Origin: Carya illinoinensis
Lineage: Eukaryota; Streptophyta; Magnoliopsida; Fagales; Juglandaceae
Direction: 5' to 3'
DNA: 64,000 bases
Assembly (NCBI RefSeq): GCF_018687715.1
Contig: NC_056753.1
Coordinates: 13,026,501-13,090,500 of the forward strand
The notes beneath the pieces were generated by a model. That model ran no database searches, had not been told where the DNA came from, and was given only the letters and a program-made list of their open reading frames with translations. Both the position numbers and the translations under genes were made by a program. Shown here one piece after another: positions 54,380 to 64,000 of the stretch (the stretch's first letter is position 1; the number at the start of each line of letters is the position of its first letter).

Positions 54380-55295
54380 AACCCCTTTGTATTTTGGGAA
54401 CTTGAACAATGATACTATCTTGGAATCTTAGTTTTATGGTACCGTGATTTTAGAAAAAATTGCTCTTAATTTGATTTTAGTTTTATATAAATCTCCACTG
54501 CGATTTATTGCATACTGTTAGAAATACATTAGGTGCATTGCATCTTAATTATTATGGATATGTAGTCTTGAATTATATGTCTCGACGCTCCAGTCACCAT
54601 CCAATCTCAAGCGGGGGCTAGGAGCATCATAGTTACAGTATGTTTTTGGGATGAGCTATATATATATATATATACACACACATATATGTAATTTGTAATT
54701 TGTGTGTACACATATATACAGAAGAAATGAAGATTTATTAAATGAATATACGTTGAAAACATTAAAAAAACAAAGATATTGGTGTTTAAATAAAATATTA
54801 AAAAAAATAAAAAAACTTGAGTTGAGCTAGAAAAATAAAAAAGGTCAAGAAATTATTAACAATAATGAGATTTTAAAAAGAAAATGATACACATACCACT
54901 CTTTTAACAAACATTTACATGAAGGGCATTTTTACAAAATAAGTTATAAAAATAATATCGTCAATTTAAAATATGGTTTTATAAAAGGTTGTAAAAATTA
55001 TTATACTTGTATCATTACTTTTCTTTTTATTAATCTTCATTTACTAAGCATACAACTCTAAAATAAAAAATTGAGTAATACCAAGTACAAGTTCCAAATA
55101 TACGAGGTTTTTGTAAGAATGTGGGTCCCATCAAGAAAAAAAAGAAGAAGAGCTTTTCACACTTTTCTATGGTGAGATTTACTTTTTTTTTTTTTTCTTT
55201 TTGTTATTTAAGTTTGCGCGAAACTTATACATTTGAGATTTGTATATATATCATTTATCTAAAAACTTATATAGATACCACCATTTTTCATAACT
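54380..55295. other. Intergenic, A/T-rich, no gene recognised
   Basis: Includes a (TA)n/(CA)n tract at 54656-54720 that partly folds back on itself, and many A/T runs. Confidence 0.5.
54656..54720. repeat. (TA)n(CA)n tract with partial fold-back
   Basis: TATATATATATATACACACACATATATG, split as TA and CA runs, followed by GTGTGTACACATATATAC in inverted relation. Confidence 0.7.
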
Positions 55296-55312
55296 AATTA
55301 CACAACTCTATT
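55296..55312. repeat. Target-site duplication of LINE 2, left copy
   Basis: AATTACACAACTCTATT, identical to 60939-60955 (the first two A overlap the poly(A) tail). Confidence 0.9.
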
Positions 55313-55448
55313 AGTCTCTCTCTCTAACCGTTTTCTCTGAAAACGAGGGAGGGGAGTTTGTTAGTCCGTTTCAACTCTACGGTGGTTGCTGCTGCTGTAG
55401 ACGAAGGCGGGAGTGTCTCTGTGTGCTGAGGCAGGCAGAGGTTTGATT

Positions 55449-56768
55449 ATGGAGGAAATGGCAAGGATTTGGGAGCGACTGAAGTTGAGTGACGAGGAGA
55501 ACACGCCGGTGGGAGTGCAGTGTATTTCTATGGAGAAAGCTCGAGATAAGGGAGAGAGGAGTGTAGTGGGGAAGATATGCTCAGAAAGGAAGATAGGGAG
55601 GGAGGTGGTTAGATCTACAATGGAGAAAATATGGAAGGTGGAGAAACAAATGGAATTTCAGGAAATTGGGAATAACAGTTTCATTATTACCTTTGTATCG
55701 AAGAAGGATAAGGTGAAAGTTATGGGAGGCTGTCCCTGGTTGTTTGACAACTACTTGTTTGTGCTAAAGGACTACGATGGTGATACACAACCACATCTAA
55801 TAAGCTTCGATAAGGTTAGCTTCTGGATTCATATGCTTAATTTACCATTGAGTTGCATGACAATTGAGATGGGGAAGCAGATAGGTGATTCTGTAGGGTT
55901 GGTTAGAGAGATTGATGTTCAGGAGGATGGTGTAGCTTGGGGTAGAGTGCTGAGGGTAAGAATTGAATGTGATTTGAAGCAGCCTTTGGCCAGGGGTCGA
56001 ACTATTGATGTGGATGGGAAGAGAATGTGGATTCCTTTCCAGTATGAAAAATTACCAAAATTCTGTTATTATTGTGGTAGAATTGCACATGGTAAGGGGG
56101 GCTGTGGGGAAGAACAGAAGGGAAGGCAAGGGTCGAAGGGAGGGGATTTGCAATATGGTGTTTGGATGAGAGCTATCCCAGGGAATCGTAGATGGATGGA
56201 TAGGAAGAGAGAATCTGTATCTACTGAGTCTGGTAGTGATGATACTCAAGGATCTTTCACAGGCTCAAAAGATGTGGGGGTTTCTATGGATGGACAGGAG
56301 GGGGAGAAGGAGGATGAAGGGAGCAATGTGGAAGGAAAAGGGGTGGAAGGGAGTGTGGGAGAAAGAGGGAAAAATAACATAATGATTCATGAGGTAGTTA
56401 AAGAGGTTGAGAGAGAGGTGGGGAAGTCTAGTCAGAATGAGGAGCAGGACAATCAACTGATCCTAGTCAACTTAGCTGTGCAAGGTGAAGAAGAAGAAAG
56501 AAGGGAGGAGATGGTGGTGGAGGCAGTTCAAGGGAGTAAGGAGACTATGCATGAAGGGAAGAAGGCTAGTTGGAAGAGAAGGGCAAGAGGTAGACCACCC
56601 TCAGGTAAGATGAAATTCTCAAATGCTTTAAAGAAAAGAGGGTCAGATTGGGTAGAAAGGGAGGAGAGTTCAGAAGATGTCAAGAAACTTAGGTTGGATG
56701 GGATGCAGGTTCCTGAAAAGGAAAGGTTGGGGGCGGTGGCTGCTGAGCAGCCCCGCCTAGCATTATGA
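55449..56768 (+). CDS. LINE 2 ORF1 protein (DUF4283, CCHC knuckle)
   Basis: ATG at 55449 (MEEMARIWERLKLSDEEN), 439 residues. The upstream frame to 55413 lacks a better start. The N-terminal DUF4283-type domain runs to about residue 190 (SVVGKICSERKIGREVVRST, FQEIGNNSFIITFVSKKDKV, MGKQIGDSVGLVREIDV). Then the knuckle CYYCGRIAHGKGGC (C-x2-C-x4-H-x4-C) near residue 206, and a long charged E/G/K-rich tail with KRRARGRPPSGK. It is predicted to bind element RNA in a ribonucleoprotein with ORF2 product, by analogy with other L1 elements. The stop TGA (56766-56768) overlaps the ORF2 ATG. Confidence 0.9.
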   Translation: MEEMARIWERLKLSDEENTPVGVQCISMEKARDKGERSVVGKICSERKIGREVVRSTMEKIWKVEKQMEFQEIGNNSFIITFVSKKDKVKVMGGCPWLFDNYLFVLKDYDGDTQPHLISFDKVSFWIHMLNLPLSCMTIEMGKQIGDSVGLVREIDVQEDGVAWGRVLRVRIECDLKQPLARGRTIDVDGKRMWIPFQYEKLPKFCYYCGRIAHGKGGCGEEQKGRQGSKGGDLQYGVWMRAIPGNRRWMDRKRESVSTESGSDDTQGSFTGSKDVGVSMDGQEGEKEDEGSNVEGKGVEGSVGERGKNNIMIHEVVKEVEREVGKSSQNEEQDNQLILVNLAVQGEEEERREEMVVEAVQGSKETMHEGKKASWKRRARGRPPSGKMKFSNALKKRGSDWVEREESSEDVKKLRLDGMQVPEKERLGAVAAEQPRLAL

Positions 56769-59700
56769 ATATTATCAGCTGGAACTGCCGAGGGATTGGC
56801 AACCCTCGGACAGTTCAAGACCTTTGTCTGTTGACAAGGGAGAATAAGGCCAACATGGTGTTTTTGGTTGAAACCATGAGTAAAGCAAGTAAACTAGAAA
56901 GATTGAAAAGAAGACTTGGTATGGAAGGATGTTTTGTTGTAAATTCAGTGGGGAAGAAAGGGGGATTGGCTTTGTATTGGAGAAATAGTGAGGAAGTGGA
57001 AATTATGAGCTATTCTACTTGGCATATTAATGCTGAGGTTAAAGAGGAGGGACAAGACACAAAGTGGTTATTCACTGGGTTCTATGGTCATCCTGAGACA
57101 GGGAAGAGGATGTTTTCTTGGGATCTACTGAGGAGGTTAAAACCTAGAGAACAGGAACCATGGTGTGTGGTAGGAGATTTTAATGAGATTATTGTTCAAA
57201 CTGAAAAGGTAGGGGGTCGACAAAGAGCTGAACTTCAAATGAATCAATTTAGAAAAGCTTTGGAGGATACTATGCTGTATGACCTGGGATGCAGAAATGG
57301 TTTTTATACATGGAGTAACAGGCATAATGACCACTCTTTTACAAAGGAGAGGTTAGATAGATGTGTTGCAAACAATAAATCGAGGGACATGTTCAGGAAT
57401 GCTAGTGTACAGGGCTTGCCAGCTAGGAGCTCAGACCATCTACCTCTATTGGTTTTGACAAAAGGAAATGAGGTTAGACAGAGAAGGGGGCATTTTCCTT
57501 TCAGATTTGAGGCAAGCTGGGTGAAAGAAGAAGATTGTGAAGAGAAAATAAAACAAGAATGGGTCAGGGGACAGCAGTCAATTGATTCTGTCAAGAAGGT
57601 GCAGACAAGGTTGAAATTCTGCAGTGGAATGTTAATTAGAAGTTTCAGAAGAAAAGAAAAAGAGAGAACAAGGGAAATAGACCAGATTACAAGCAAAATA
57701 AAAGAAGTTCAAGAAGATCTGGGGCATCATAACATAGAAGAGTTGAAGAGCCTACAGAAGCAAGTAGGAGGTTTGTTGGAGTAGGAGGATATCAAATGGA
57801 GGCAGAGAGCAAAAAGAAACTGGTATAGCCTTGGTGATAAGAATACAAGGTTTTTTCATGAGTGTGCAAACCAGAGAAGAAGAAGGAACAGGATCTGTAC
57901 AGTGGTTGATAGTAGAGGCTTCTTGAAAGAAGGGGAAGAAGAGATTGAGAAAGCTTTTCATGAACATTTTACAGCTGTGTATAAGAGTGTTAAGCCAAAG
58001 GAAGATATGATCAGTAAATGCACAATTACAGTTGAGGAAAATGTTACTTGTGAGATGAATGATTTTCTAGAAAAAGCTTTCAAAAGAGAGGAGGTGGAAG
58101 ATGCTTTGAAAATGATGGGACCTCTTAAATCCCCAGGACCAGATGGGTTTGGAGCCTGTTTCTTTCAATCCTTTTGGCACATTGTTGGTGATGATGTATG
58201 TAATGCTGTGCTTCAGTTTCTTAATGGAGGAGAGATGAATCTTGCTCTTAACTATACTTATATAGCCCTTGTACCCAAAGTAAGTGAGCCAAAAACTGTC
58301 CATGATTTTCGACCAATAAGCTTGTGCAATGTATTGTATAAGCTTATAGCAAAGACCCTTGCCAACAGATTAAAGAAAGTTATGGATGCTATTATCTCAA
58401 GGAGCCAAAGTGCCTTCATACCAGGGAGGTTAATCTCAGATACTGTGATTGCAGCCTATGAGGTGCTTCATTCTATGAATTCAAGGCAAAGATGTAAGGG
58501 TGGGAGTATGGCTTTAAAACTGGATATTTCTAAGGCCTATGACAGGGTAGAATGGGGCTATCTTGAGGCAATAATGAGGAAAATGGGTTTCGGTGAAAGG
58601 TGGATTGGGTGGATAATGAAGTGCATATCATCTGTCACATATGCTGTTTTAGTTAATGGCAAGCCAGGGGAGACTATTGTGCCTTCAAGAGGATTAAGAC
58701 AAGGAGATCCATTATCTCCTTACTTGTTCCTTTTGTGTGCTGAAGGTCTAAGTGCTTTGCTTAACAAGGCTGAAAATGGTTCAGAACTAAAAGGTGTGGC
58801 AGTGGCTAGAGGAGGCTTAAGGGTTACCCATCTGTTATTTGCAGATGATTGCATCATTTTTGGTAAGGCTAGTTGGGTGGAATGGAGGAAGATAATGGAC
58901 ATTCTTGGGACTTATGAAGCAGCTTCAGGTCAGAGCCTCAACAAACAGAAAACCATTGTGTTTTTTAGTCCCAAAGTCAAAGCTTCTGTGAAGGAAGGTA
59001 TTATAAGAGAGATGGGGGCTAGACAGCAGAGTTGTTGTGAAAAATATTTGGGTCTGCCAATCACAGTTGGTAGATCGAAGTATAACTCTTTTAGAGTCAT
59101 CAAGGACAAAGTGTGGAAGAAGCTTCAAAACTGGAAAAATCAATTTTTGTCTCCCTCAGGGAAGGAAGTATTGTTAAAGGCAGTTATACAATCCATTCCC
59201 ACTTATTACATGAGTGTGTTTAAACTTCCAAAGAAGTTATGTAAGGAGATAGCAGCACAGATGGCAAAGTTTTGGTGGGGCTATAAGAAAGAGGATAATA
59301 AAATACAATGGAGAAGCTGGTCTAAGATGGGGGTCTGGAAACATGGTGGTGGTTTGGGATTCCGAGAGCTTGAGAGTTTCAATAAGGCTCTCTTGGCCAA
59401 ACAATGCTGGAGAGTGCTAGTGAATCCACAATCTTTGGCTGCAAGGATACTGAGAGAGAAGTATTTCAGGCATGGGAAACTACTAGATGCAAGTTTGGGT
59501 TACAGGCCTTCAACTTTGTGGAGAAGCTTATGGGGTTCCTTGGATTTATTAAAGGAAGGATTGGTGTGGAGAGTTGGTGATGGGGAAAATATCAATATAT
59601 GGGGTGATAGGTGGATACCTAAGCTGTCTACTTTCAAAATTCAATCTCCCAGGCACTCTTTACCAGCTGATGCAAAGGTTAAAGTTCTAATTGATGGGGT

Positions 59701-60898
59701 TACTAAGACATGGAGAGAGGAGATGATAAAGATTCTTGATGAAGATGAGGCAAAATTAGTCTGCAGTCTACCAATTAGTCCCTCTGGTAAACCAGATAAG
59801 TTAATATGGGCCCCCACAAAAAATGGACAGTTTAATGTAAAAAGTGCATACCACTTAGAGATGAGTAGAAAGCATAGAGGAAAGGGGGAAGCATCGAATG
59901 GTGTAACAGTCATCTGGAAGAATGTATGGAAATTGAACATTCCTGGAGTAGTGAAGATGTTTGTTTGGAAAGCACTGAATAATTGCTTACCAACAAAGTG
60001 GAATCTGGCTTGCAGGAAGGTGGTTAGGGATTCTTTCTGTCCAATATGCAAATTACAAAAGGAAACAGTTACACATGCTCTATGGAGCTGTGGTGGGGCT
60101 ATGGATGTATGGGCAGACAAAGCAAGCCCAGTGCAGAAGTGGGCATCTACTGAAAGAGATATGCAAGAGTTATGGGCAGACTGGTGTGAAAAGTTGCAGG
60201 AAGAGGAATTGGAGCTTATGGCTGTAGTGTTGAGGAGGATTTGGTTAAGGCGAAATTTCTTTGTTTTTGAGAATAAATTTGAAGGGCCTGATGTGATATT
60301 CAGCCAAGCTATAGCCAGCCTATCTGAGTTTCAACAAGCTCAGAAACAAAATGAAAGGTGCCAAATGGGTGGAACAAGGCAGAGAGGTCTGTGTCGATGG
60401 ACAGCTCCTGCAACTGGCAAAATAAAAGCAAATTGGGATGCAGCATTAAAACTAGAAGAAGGGAGAATGGGAGCAGGTGTAGTGATAAGAAATGAAAATG
60501 GGGATCTAATGGTATCTGTGTGCTCTCAAAAGCAGAATGTATGCAGCCCTTTGGTAGCTGAGCTTCAAGCACTATGGTGTGCCTTGCGGATTTGTGCAGA
60601 TTTAAACTTGACAGAGGTAGTTTTTGAAGGAGATGCATTGAACATAGTTAAGGCTGTTAATAATCCTGAGACTAATTGGGAATGGCATGGTCAGCTGGTT
60701 GAAGATGTTAAGGATATACTGAGGAACAGGCCAATGTGGAAGGTTATACACACATATAGAGAATGTAACAGAGTAGCTCATTTTCTTGCAAAATTTTCCT
60801 TAACTGTAAATGGGGAACAAATATGGATAGAGGAGGGTCCTGCAGGTATTCAATACTTTGTAATGAAGGACAAAATTGTAATGAATACAGATGAATGA
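56765..60898 (+). pseudogene. LINE 2 ORF2: endonuclease, RT, RNase H, one stop codon
   Basis: Starts ATG 56765 (MNIISWNCRGIGNPRTVQDL). Endonuclease motifs: WCVVGDFNE and RSSDHLPLLV. TAG at 57782-57784 sits in GLLE*EDIKWRQRAKRNW, most likely from CAG (Gln), and the frame continues unchanged for 998 codons from 57902. RT: SPGPDGFGACFFQSFWH, HDFRPISLCNVLYKLIAK, LDISKAYDRVEWGYLE, LRQGDPLSPYLFLL, LLFADDCIIF (FADD 58838-58849). CCHC: CPICKLQKETVTHALWSC. RNase H: ANWDAALKLEEGRMGAG, VAELQALWCAL, VVFEGDALNIVKAV, RVAHFLAKFS. The stop is the only lesion I see. Confidence 0.93.
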
Positions 60899-60938
60899 AT
60901 ATAAGATACAGAGGTATGTTCTTTCAAAAAAAAAAAAA

Positions 60939-60955
60939 AATTACACAACTCTATT
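60939..60955. repeat. Target-site duplication of LINE 2, right copy
   Basis: AATTACACAACTCTATT, matching 55296-55312. Confidence 0.9.
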
Positions 60956-61284
60956 TATATTTTTGTAAAATAATTTATGAAAATTATATCATTTCCAGAA
61001 ATATCTTCAAGTTAAAACATAATTATATAAAAAATTATAAAAATGATTGTAATTATATCCTTGATCTAAACAAAATAAGAAGGAAAATGATAATGTGGTT
61101 TCCAAATATCCCAACCAAATGTGTCCCCTTATATATTTTAATTTTTTTAATAATTAAATAAATGACTATTAGTAAAATTATAATTTTTTTCTTAATAATT
61201 AAAATATTTAAAAGAAAAAAAGCCATTTACATTCCTGTACACGTTTAGAACCCAATCATTGTCCAAATAAAAATAAGAAAAGGG
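60956..61284. other. Intergenic A/T-rich sequence, no gene
   Basis: Continuation of 54380-55295 after LINE 2. Nothing recognised. Confidence 0.5.
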
Positions 61285-61445
61285 AAAATGCTACATGTCT
61301 CGTGAATTTGTCTCTTTATTTTGACTACTTATATATTTAATTTTTTTTAGTATATTGATGTATTTTTTTTAGTGTATTAATGTGTTTTTTTTTTTAATTT
61401 TTTAAAATATTTAAATATGTTTAAAAAATAATAATAATAAAAAAG
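61285..61445. repeat. A/T-rich MITE-like repeat upstream of EXO84B
   Basis: AAAATGCTACATGTCTCG..TTTATTTTGACTACTTATATATTTAATTTT resembles 26465-26540. Borders approximate. Confidence 0.4.
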
Positions 61446-61499
61446 AGGTTGCTGGGAAGGCTGGTCATCGGTCGGTCGATCGATCGAGAGAATAAAAAA

Positions 61500-61684
61500 T
61501 GGAGCCGAGTCGTGGAGTGCTGGCTTTCGCTCCTCGCCAGCTCTGCTTCCTCACACACGATCATTCAAAATTCTGATTTTCTTTTCTCCTCGGATCTAAT
61601 ATCTTGGCCCTTTGAATTTCGCTGTTGGAGTTCCGGTTCGGTACTCTTGTAAATCGAGGTGAGAGTGAGAATTCTGTACTTATT
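61500..61684 (+). promoter_or_regulatory. 5' leader and promoter-proximal region of EXO84B
   Basis: C/T-rich leader sequence before the ATG at 61685. No convincing TATA box (A-rich AATAAAAAATGG at 61490). The start of transcription cannot be fixed. Confidence 0.35.
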
Positions 61685-61834
61685 ATGGCTACGGCGAAGA
61701 CAGCTCGGTCCAGGGGCTCGACGGTGATGGTGAAGGAGAACGGCGTGAAACTCGAGGAGGGTCTCGGTGTCTTCAAGTCCGATAAATTTGACGCCGATGC
61801 CTTCGTCCAGTCCCGCTGCTCTCTCAATGAGAAG
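61685..61834 (+). CDS. EXO84B: Exocyst complex subunit EXO84B, exon 1
   Basis: A 150-bp first coding exon, exactly 50 codons, ending AATGAGAAG|GTTCGT. The peptide has MATAKTARSRGSTVMVKENG, KLEEGLGVFKSDKFDADAFV and QSRCSLNEK. Plant EXO84B proteins begin the same way as I remember them (M-A-x-KTARSRG, FKSD.FDAD..VQS(K/R)CS, LNEKE). EXO84 is a subunit of the exocyst, the octameric complex that tethers secretory vesicles at the plasma membrane. Only this exon lies in the window; exon 2 must be beyond 64000 because the intron holds a gypsy insertion. The ATG is chosen for the family match and the preceding non-coding leader. Confidence 0.78.
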
Positions 61835-62085
61835 GTTCGTTTCCTTCGTTCTTTTGTTGCTTTCTGTTTGATTGCGGGGAAATCGTAGGGACTATGACAA
61901 AGGACTTAAGATGGAAATGTAATTGACTTCGTTTTTCCAGAAACAAAAATATAAGTATGATCGTAAATATGTGAACCGCCGTATTTTAATTAGTTCATCT
62001 TTGGAGTAGAAAATTTGTTTTCTTTTTATACTAACAATTTTGAGAGCAATATGTTTAGAAAATTAAGAGTCTCTTTTGAATAGTA
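61835..62085 (+). other. EXO84B intron 1, original part
   Basis: T-rich sequence after the donor GTTCGT. No repeat recognised. Confidence 0.5.
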
Positions 62086-63540
62086 TGTGAACTCTGCTGA
62101 TTGGGACTCGTCGTTAGGAGGATGTTCTGGCCTTGGTTCGGGAGATTGTACCATTGGACTGGGAGGAATTAAAGAACCGTCAAAGGGAGGACAGTTCTCT
62201 GTTAGAAGTAATACGGAAGATAGACTCAGAAGGGCCCTGTACTATAAAGACTGGAGAGTAATCCCAGCAGACCCGGAATTAAGAGAGAATTTTAAGGGAG
62301 GCTCATCATACCCGTTATACAGCTCATCCGGGGAACATGAAGATGTATCAAGACTTAAAGCGGCACTTCTGGTGGGAAGGGATGAAAAGAGATGTAGCGG
62401 AGTTCTTAAACAGGTGTTCGATGTGTATAGTGGTCAAAGCACAAAATCAGATGCCAGCAGGTGTATTACAACCACTACCAGTCCTAGAATGGAAGTGGGA
62501 AGATGTTTTGATTTCATAGTGGGATTCCTAAGAACAGCGGCTGAAAATAATGCTATTTGGGTGATAGTTGACCGTTCGACTAAGAACGCCCACTTCATAC
62601 TCATCAAGAACACTGACTCTTTGGAAAGTTTGGACAGGATTTAGGTGTTAGAAATATTCTGGCTGCACGGAGTGCCAGGAATGATTGTGTCAGATAGAGA
62701 TCCTCATTTTACAACCCGGATTTGGCAAAGTCTGCACAGCTTGGTGGGCACCAGTTTGAAGATCAGTAGTGCCTACCATCATCAAACGGACGGACAAAAC
62801 GAGCGTACTATAAAGACCTTGGAGGACATGCTTAGGGTTTGTGTTCTGGATCATGAATGAGATTGGGACAAGCAACTACCTCTAGTAGAGTTCGCTTATA
62901 ATAACTACTTTTAGGCTACCATTCAAATGGTGACCTATGAAGCCTTGTACTGAAGGAAGTGCAGATCCCCACTATATTGGGATGAAGTTGGGGGAGAGCA
63001 AGATAATTGGGCTGGAGGTTTTGCAGGAGATAAAGAACCAAGTTTTGGTAATCAGGGAAAGAATGAGAGCAACACAAAGTCGGCAGAAGAGTTATGTTGA
63101 CAATAGGAGGAGAAATCTACATTTTGAAGTTGGCGACTGGGTCTATCTGAAGATATCCCCAATGAGGTGAGTGACTAGATTTGGCAAGAAAGGGGAATTG
63201 AGTTCAAGATACATGGGACCATATGAGATATTAGAGAAAGTAGGAGGTACGCATGTTTGAACCTACCAACTGAGTTCCATGGAATTCACAATGTGTTCCA
63301 CATTTCAAGAAGAATTTTGGGGACAAGACCCGAGCAATTATTAACCTAGAGAGTATACCTTAGCAACCCAACCTGACCTATGAGGAAAGACCAGCACAAA
63401 TTATTGATTGGAAGGAGGAGTTAAGGAACCGCAAGATTCCATTGGTAAAAGTATTGTGGTAGAGTCATAACGTTCTGGAAGCAACTTGGGAAAAAGAAAG
63501 CGACATAAAAGCCAAGCACCCTCACTTGTTTGGGTTGTGA
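62086..63540 (+). pseudogene. Gypsy chromovirus integrase fragment in EXO84B intron 1
   Basis: Plus-strand remnant. Zinc region: MKMYQDLKRHFWWEGMKRDV, RCSMC (62333-62430). Core: IWVIVDRSTKNAHFI, GVPGMIVSDRDPHFTTRIWQ, SSAYHHQTDGQNERTIKTLE. C-terminal: RNLHFEVGDWVYLKISPMR and a degenerate chromodomain end (ATWEKESDIKAKHPHLFGL by 63536). Stops and shifts at 62642, 62858 and elsewhere. Upstream RNase H is hardly readable. Confidence 0.85.
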
Positions 63541-64000
63541 TGTAATTTTTGTGTTTGCCTGTGAAACTAGCTTAGTTGAGATTGTATTATTTGTTTGTAA
63601 ACCGTGCAAGATTGCACACATCAGACAATCTTTTGTACTTGATTTATGAATATCAAAGGAATTTTATCTCAAATAGAATTGGCTTAGTTGCATGGATTGT
63701 TAAGCTTGGATTTGGTTACTTTGTTGTTGAACTTACTATTTTGTAGCATTATATGGCATGTTAGCGAGTCATGGCATGGAAATCCAGACTCTCAACCGAG
63801 TGAGTCTGCCAAATGCAGGAAAGTCGATGTAGGAGACGCTTGATAGAGTTTGACAGAGAGGTCGCAGCCTATTGGCAAGACATGGAGAAGTGGGAACATC
63901 ATAGGACCCATGTCATGGATATAGATAGCCGAGGGGTATGCTACGAGCGGAGAGCCCTACCACACAAGGAGCGTTTCCTACCATGTCACCGCACTTCTTG
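63541..64000. other. Unclassified, likely 3' LTR or intron sequence
   Basis: Follows the gypsy fragment. No start/end motif pair visible and no coding frame recognised; it continues out of the window. Confidence 0.35.

Larger units (their letters stand above)
55313..60940 (+). mobile_element. L1-type LINE 2, full length, near-intact
   Basis: 5.6-kb element with matching 15-17-bp target duplications (55296-55312, 60939-60955) and poly(A) of 15 at 60926-60940. ORF1 is intact, ORF2 overlaps it by ATGA and is open apart from one TAG at 57782-57784. The same general build as LINE 1 (14541-20292) but clearly diverged in sequence, so it is another subfamily member rather than a copy. It stands in A/T-rich intergenic DNA. 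Confidence 0.94.

Noticed and set aside
54656..54720. Fold-back TA/CA/TG sequence as a possible terminator or replication signal
   Set aside because: Simple dinucleotide repeats pair by chance, and no gene end lies beside it.

Overview
This is nuclear DNA of a flowering plant: a stretch of euchromatin buried under nested transposable elements. Host genes have short exons with GT..AG introns. The repeats are typical eudicot copia and gypsy LTR retrotransposons, L1-type LINEs that carry an RNase H domain, hAT fragments and MITEs. The MITE ends (GGCC..TTTGGATGTTGAG type, and ATCTCATCTCATCTGCGAAAA type) resemble repeats I remember from walnut/pecan relatives (Juglandaceae, Fagales). That placement is from memory and only tentative. 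I see no rRNA, tRNA, CRISPR or prokaryotic features.

Host genes, both on the + strand: (1) the 3' half of a DUF3754 (TMEM143-like) membrane-protein gene, in six exons at 7898-7977, 24077-24173, 24290-24379, 25345-25398, 25513-25578 and 25673-25825. The splice phases agree, and the 16.1-kb intron between the first two visible exons is packed with transposons. (2) Exon 1 of a gene for exocyst subunit EXO84B at 61685-61834, whose first intron holds a broken gypsy fragment. A 70-codon open segment at 54170-54379 may be a remnant of a third gene, which I cannot identify.

Layout. 1-7740: three nested minus-strand copia elements with ~130-bp LTRs. The youngest has a completely open gag-pol frame that runs off the left edge. 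7898-25825: the DUF3754 gene; its big intron contains a chromovirus fragment, a hAT remnant split by a Tourist-like MITE, a gypsy integrase fragment, a full-length L1 LINE (14541-20292, 15-bp target duplication), a copia 5' end interrupted by a 0.9-kb insertion, and a gypsy gag-protease fragment. 25826-28728: intergenic, with degenerate tandem repeats and MITEs. 28729-43355: a gypsy element with 2.2-kb LTRs and a non-coding interior. Its 5' LTR is split by a complete 7.0-kb SIRE-like copia element (29888-36889, TSD TTATC), and its interior carries two solo LTRs, each with an intact 5-bp target duplication. 43356-54168: a minus-strand Athila-like gypsy pol joined abruptly to a minus-strand gypsy gag-protease of the same 2.2-kb-LTR family. 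55313-60940: a second full-length L1 LINE, broken by a single visible stop codon. 61500-64000: the EXO84B 5' end.

The most interesting signal is in the SIRE-like copia element. Between pol and the 3' LTR it carries two tandem, related coiled-coil reading frames on the opposite strand, each with a TATA-like box 80-105 bp upstream of a plausible ATG. Other notable points are the in-frame protease-to-RT deletion in the same element, a 113-bp palindrome that destroys a gag zinc knuckle, and a GC-rich TCGAGCG module shared by three different LTR-like repeats.
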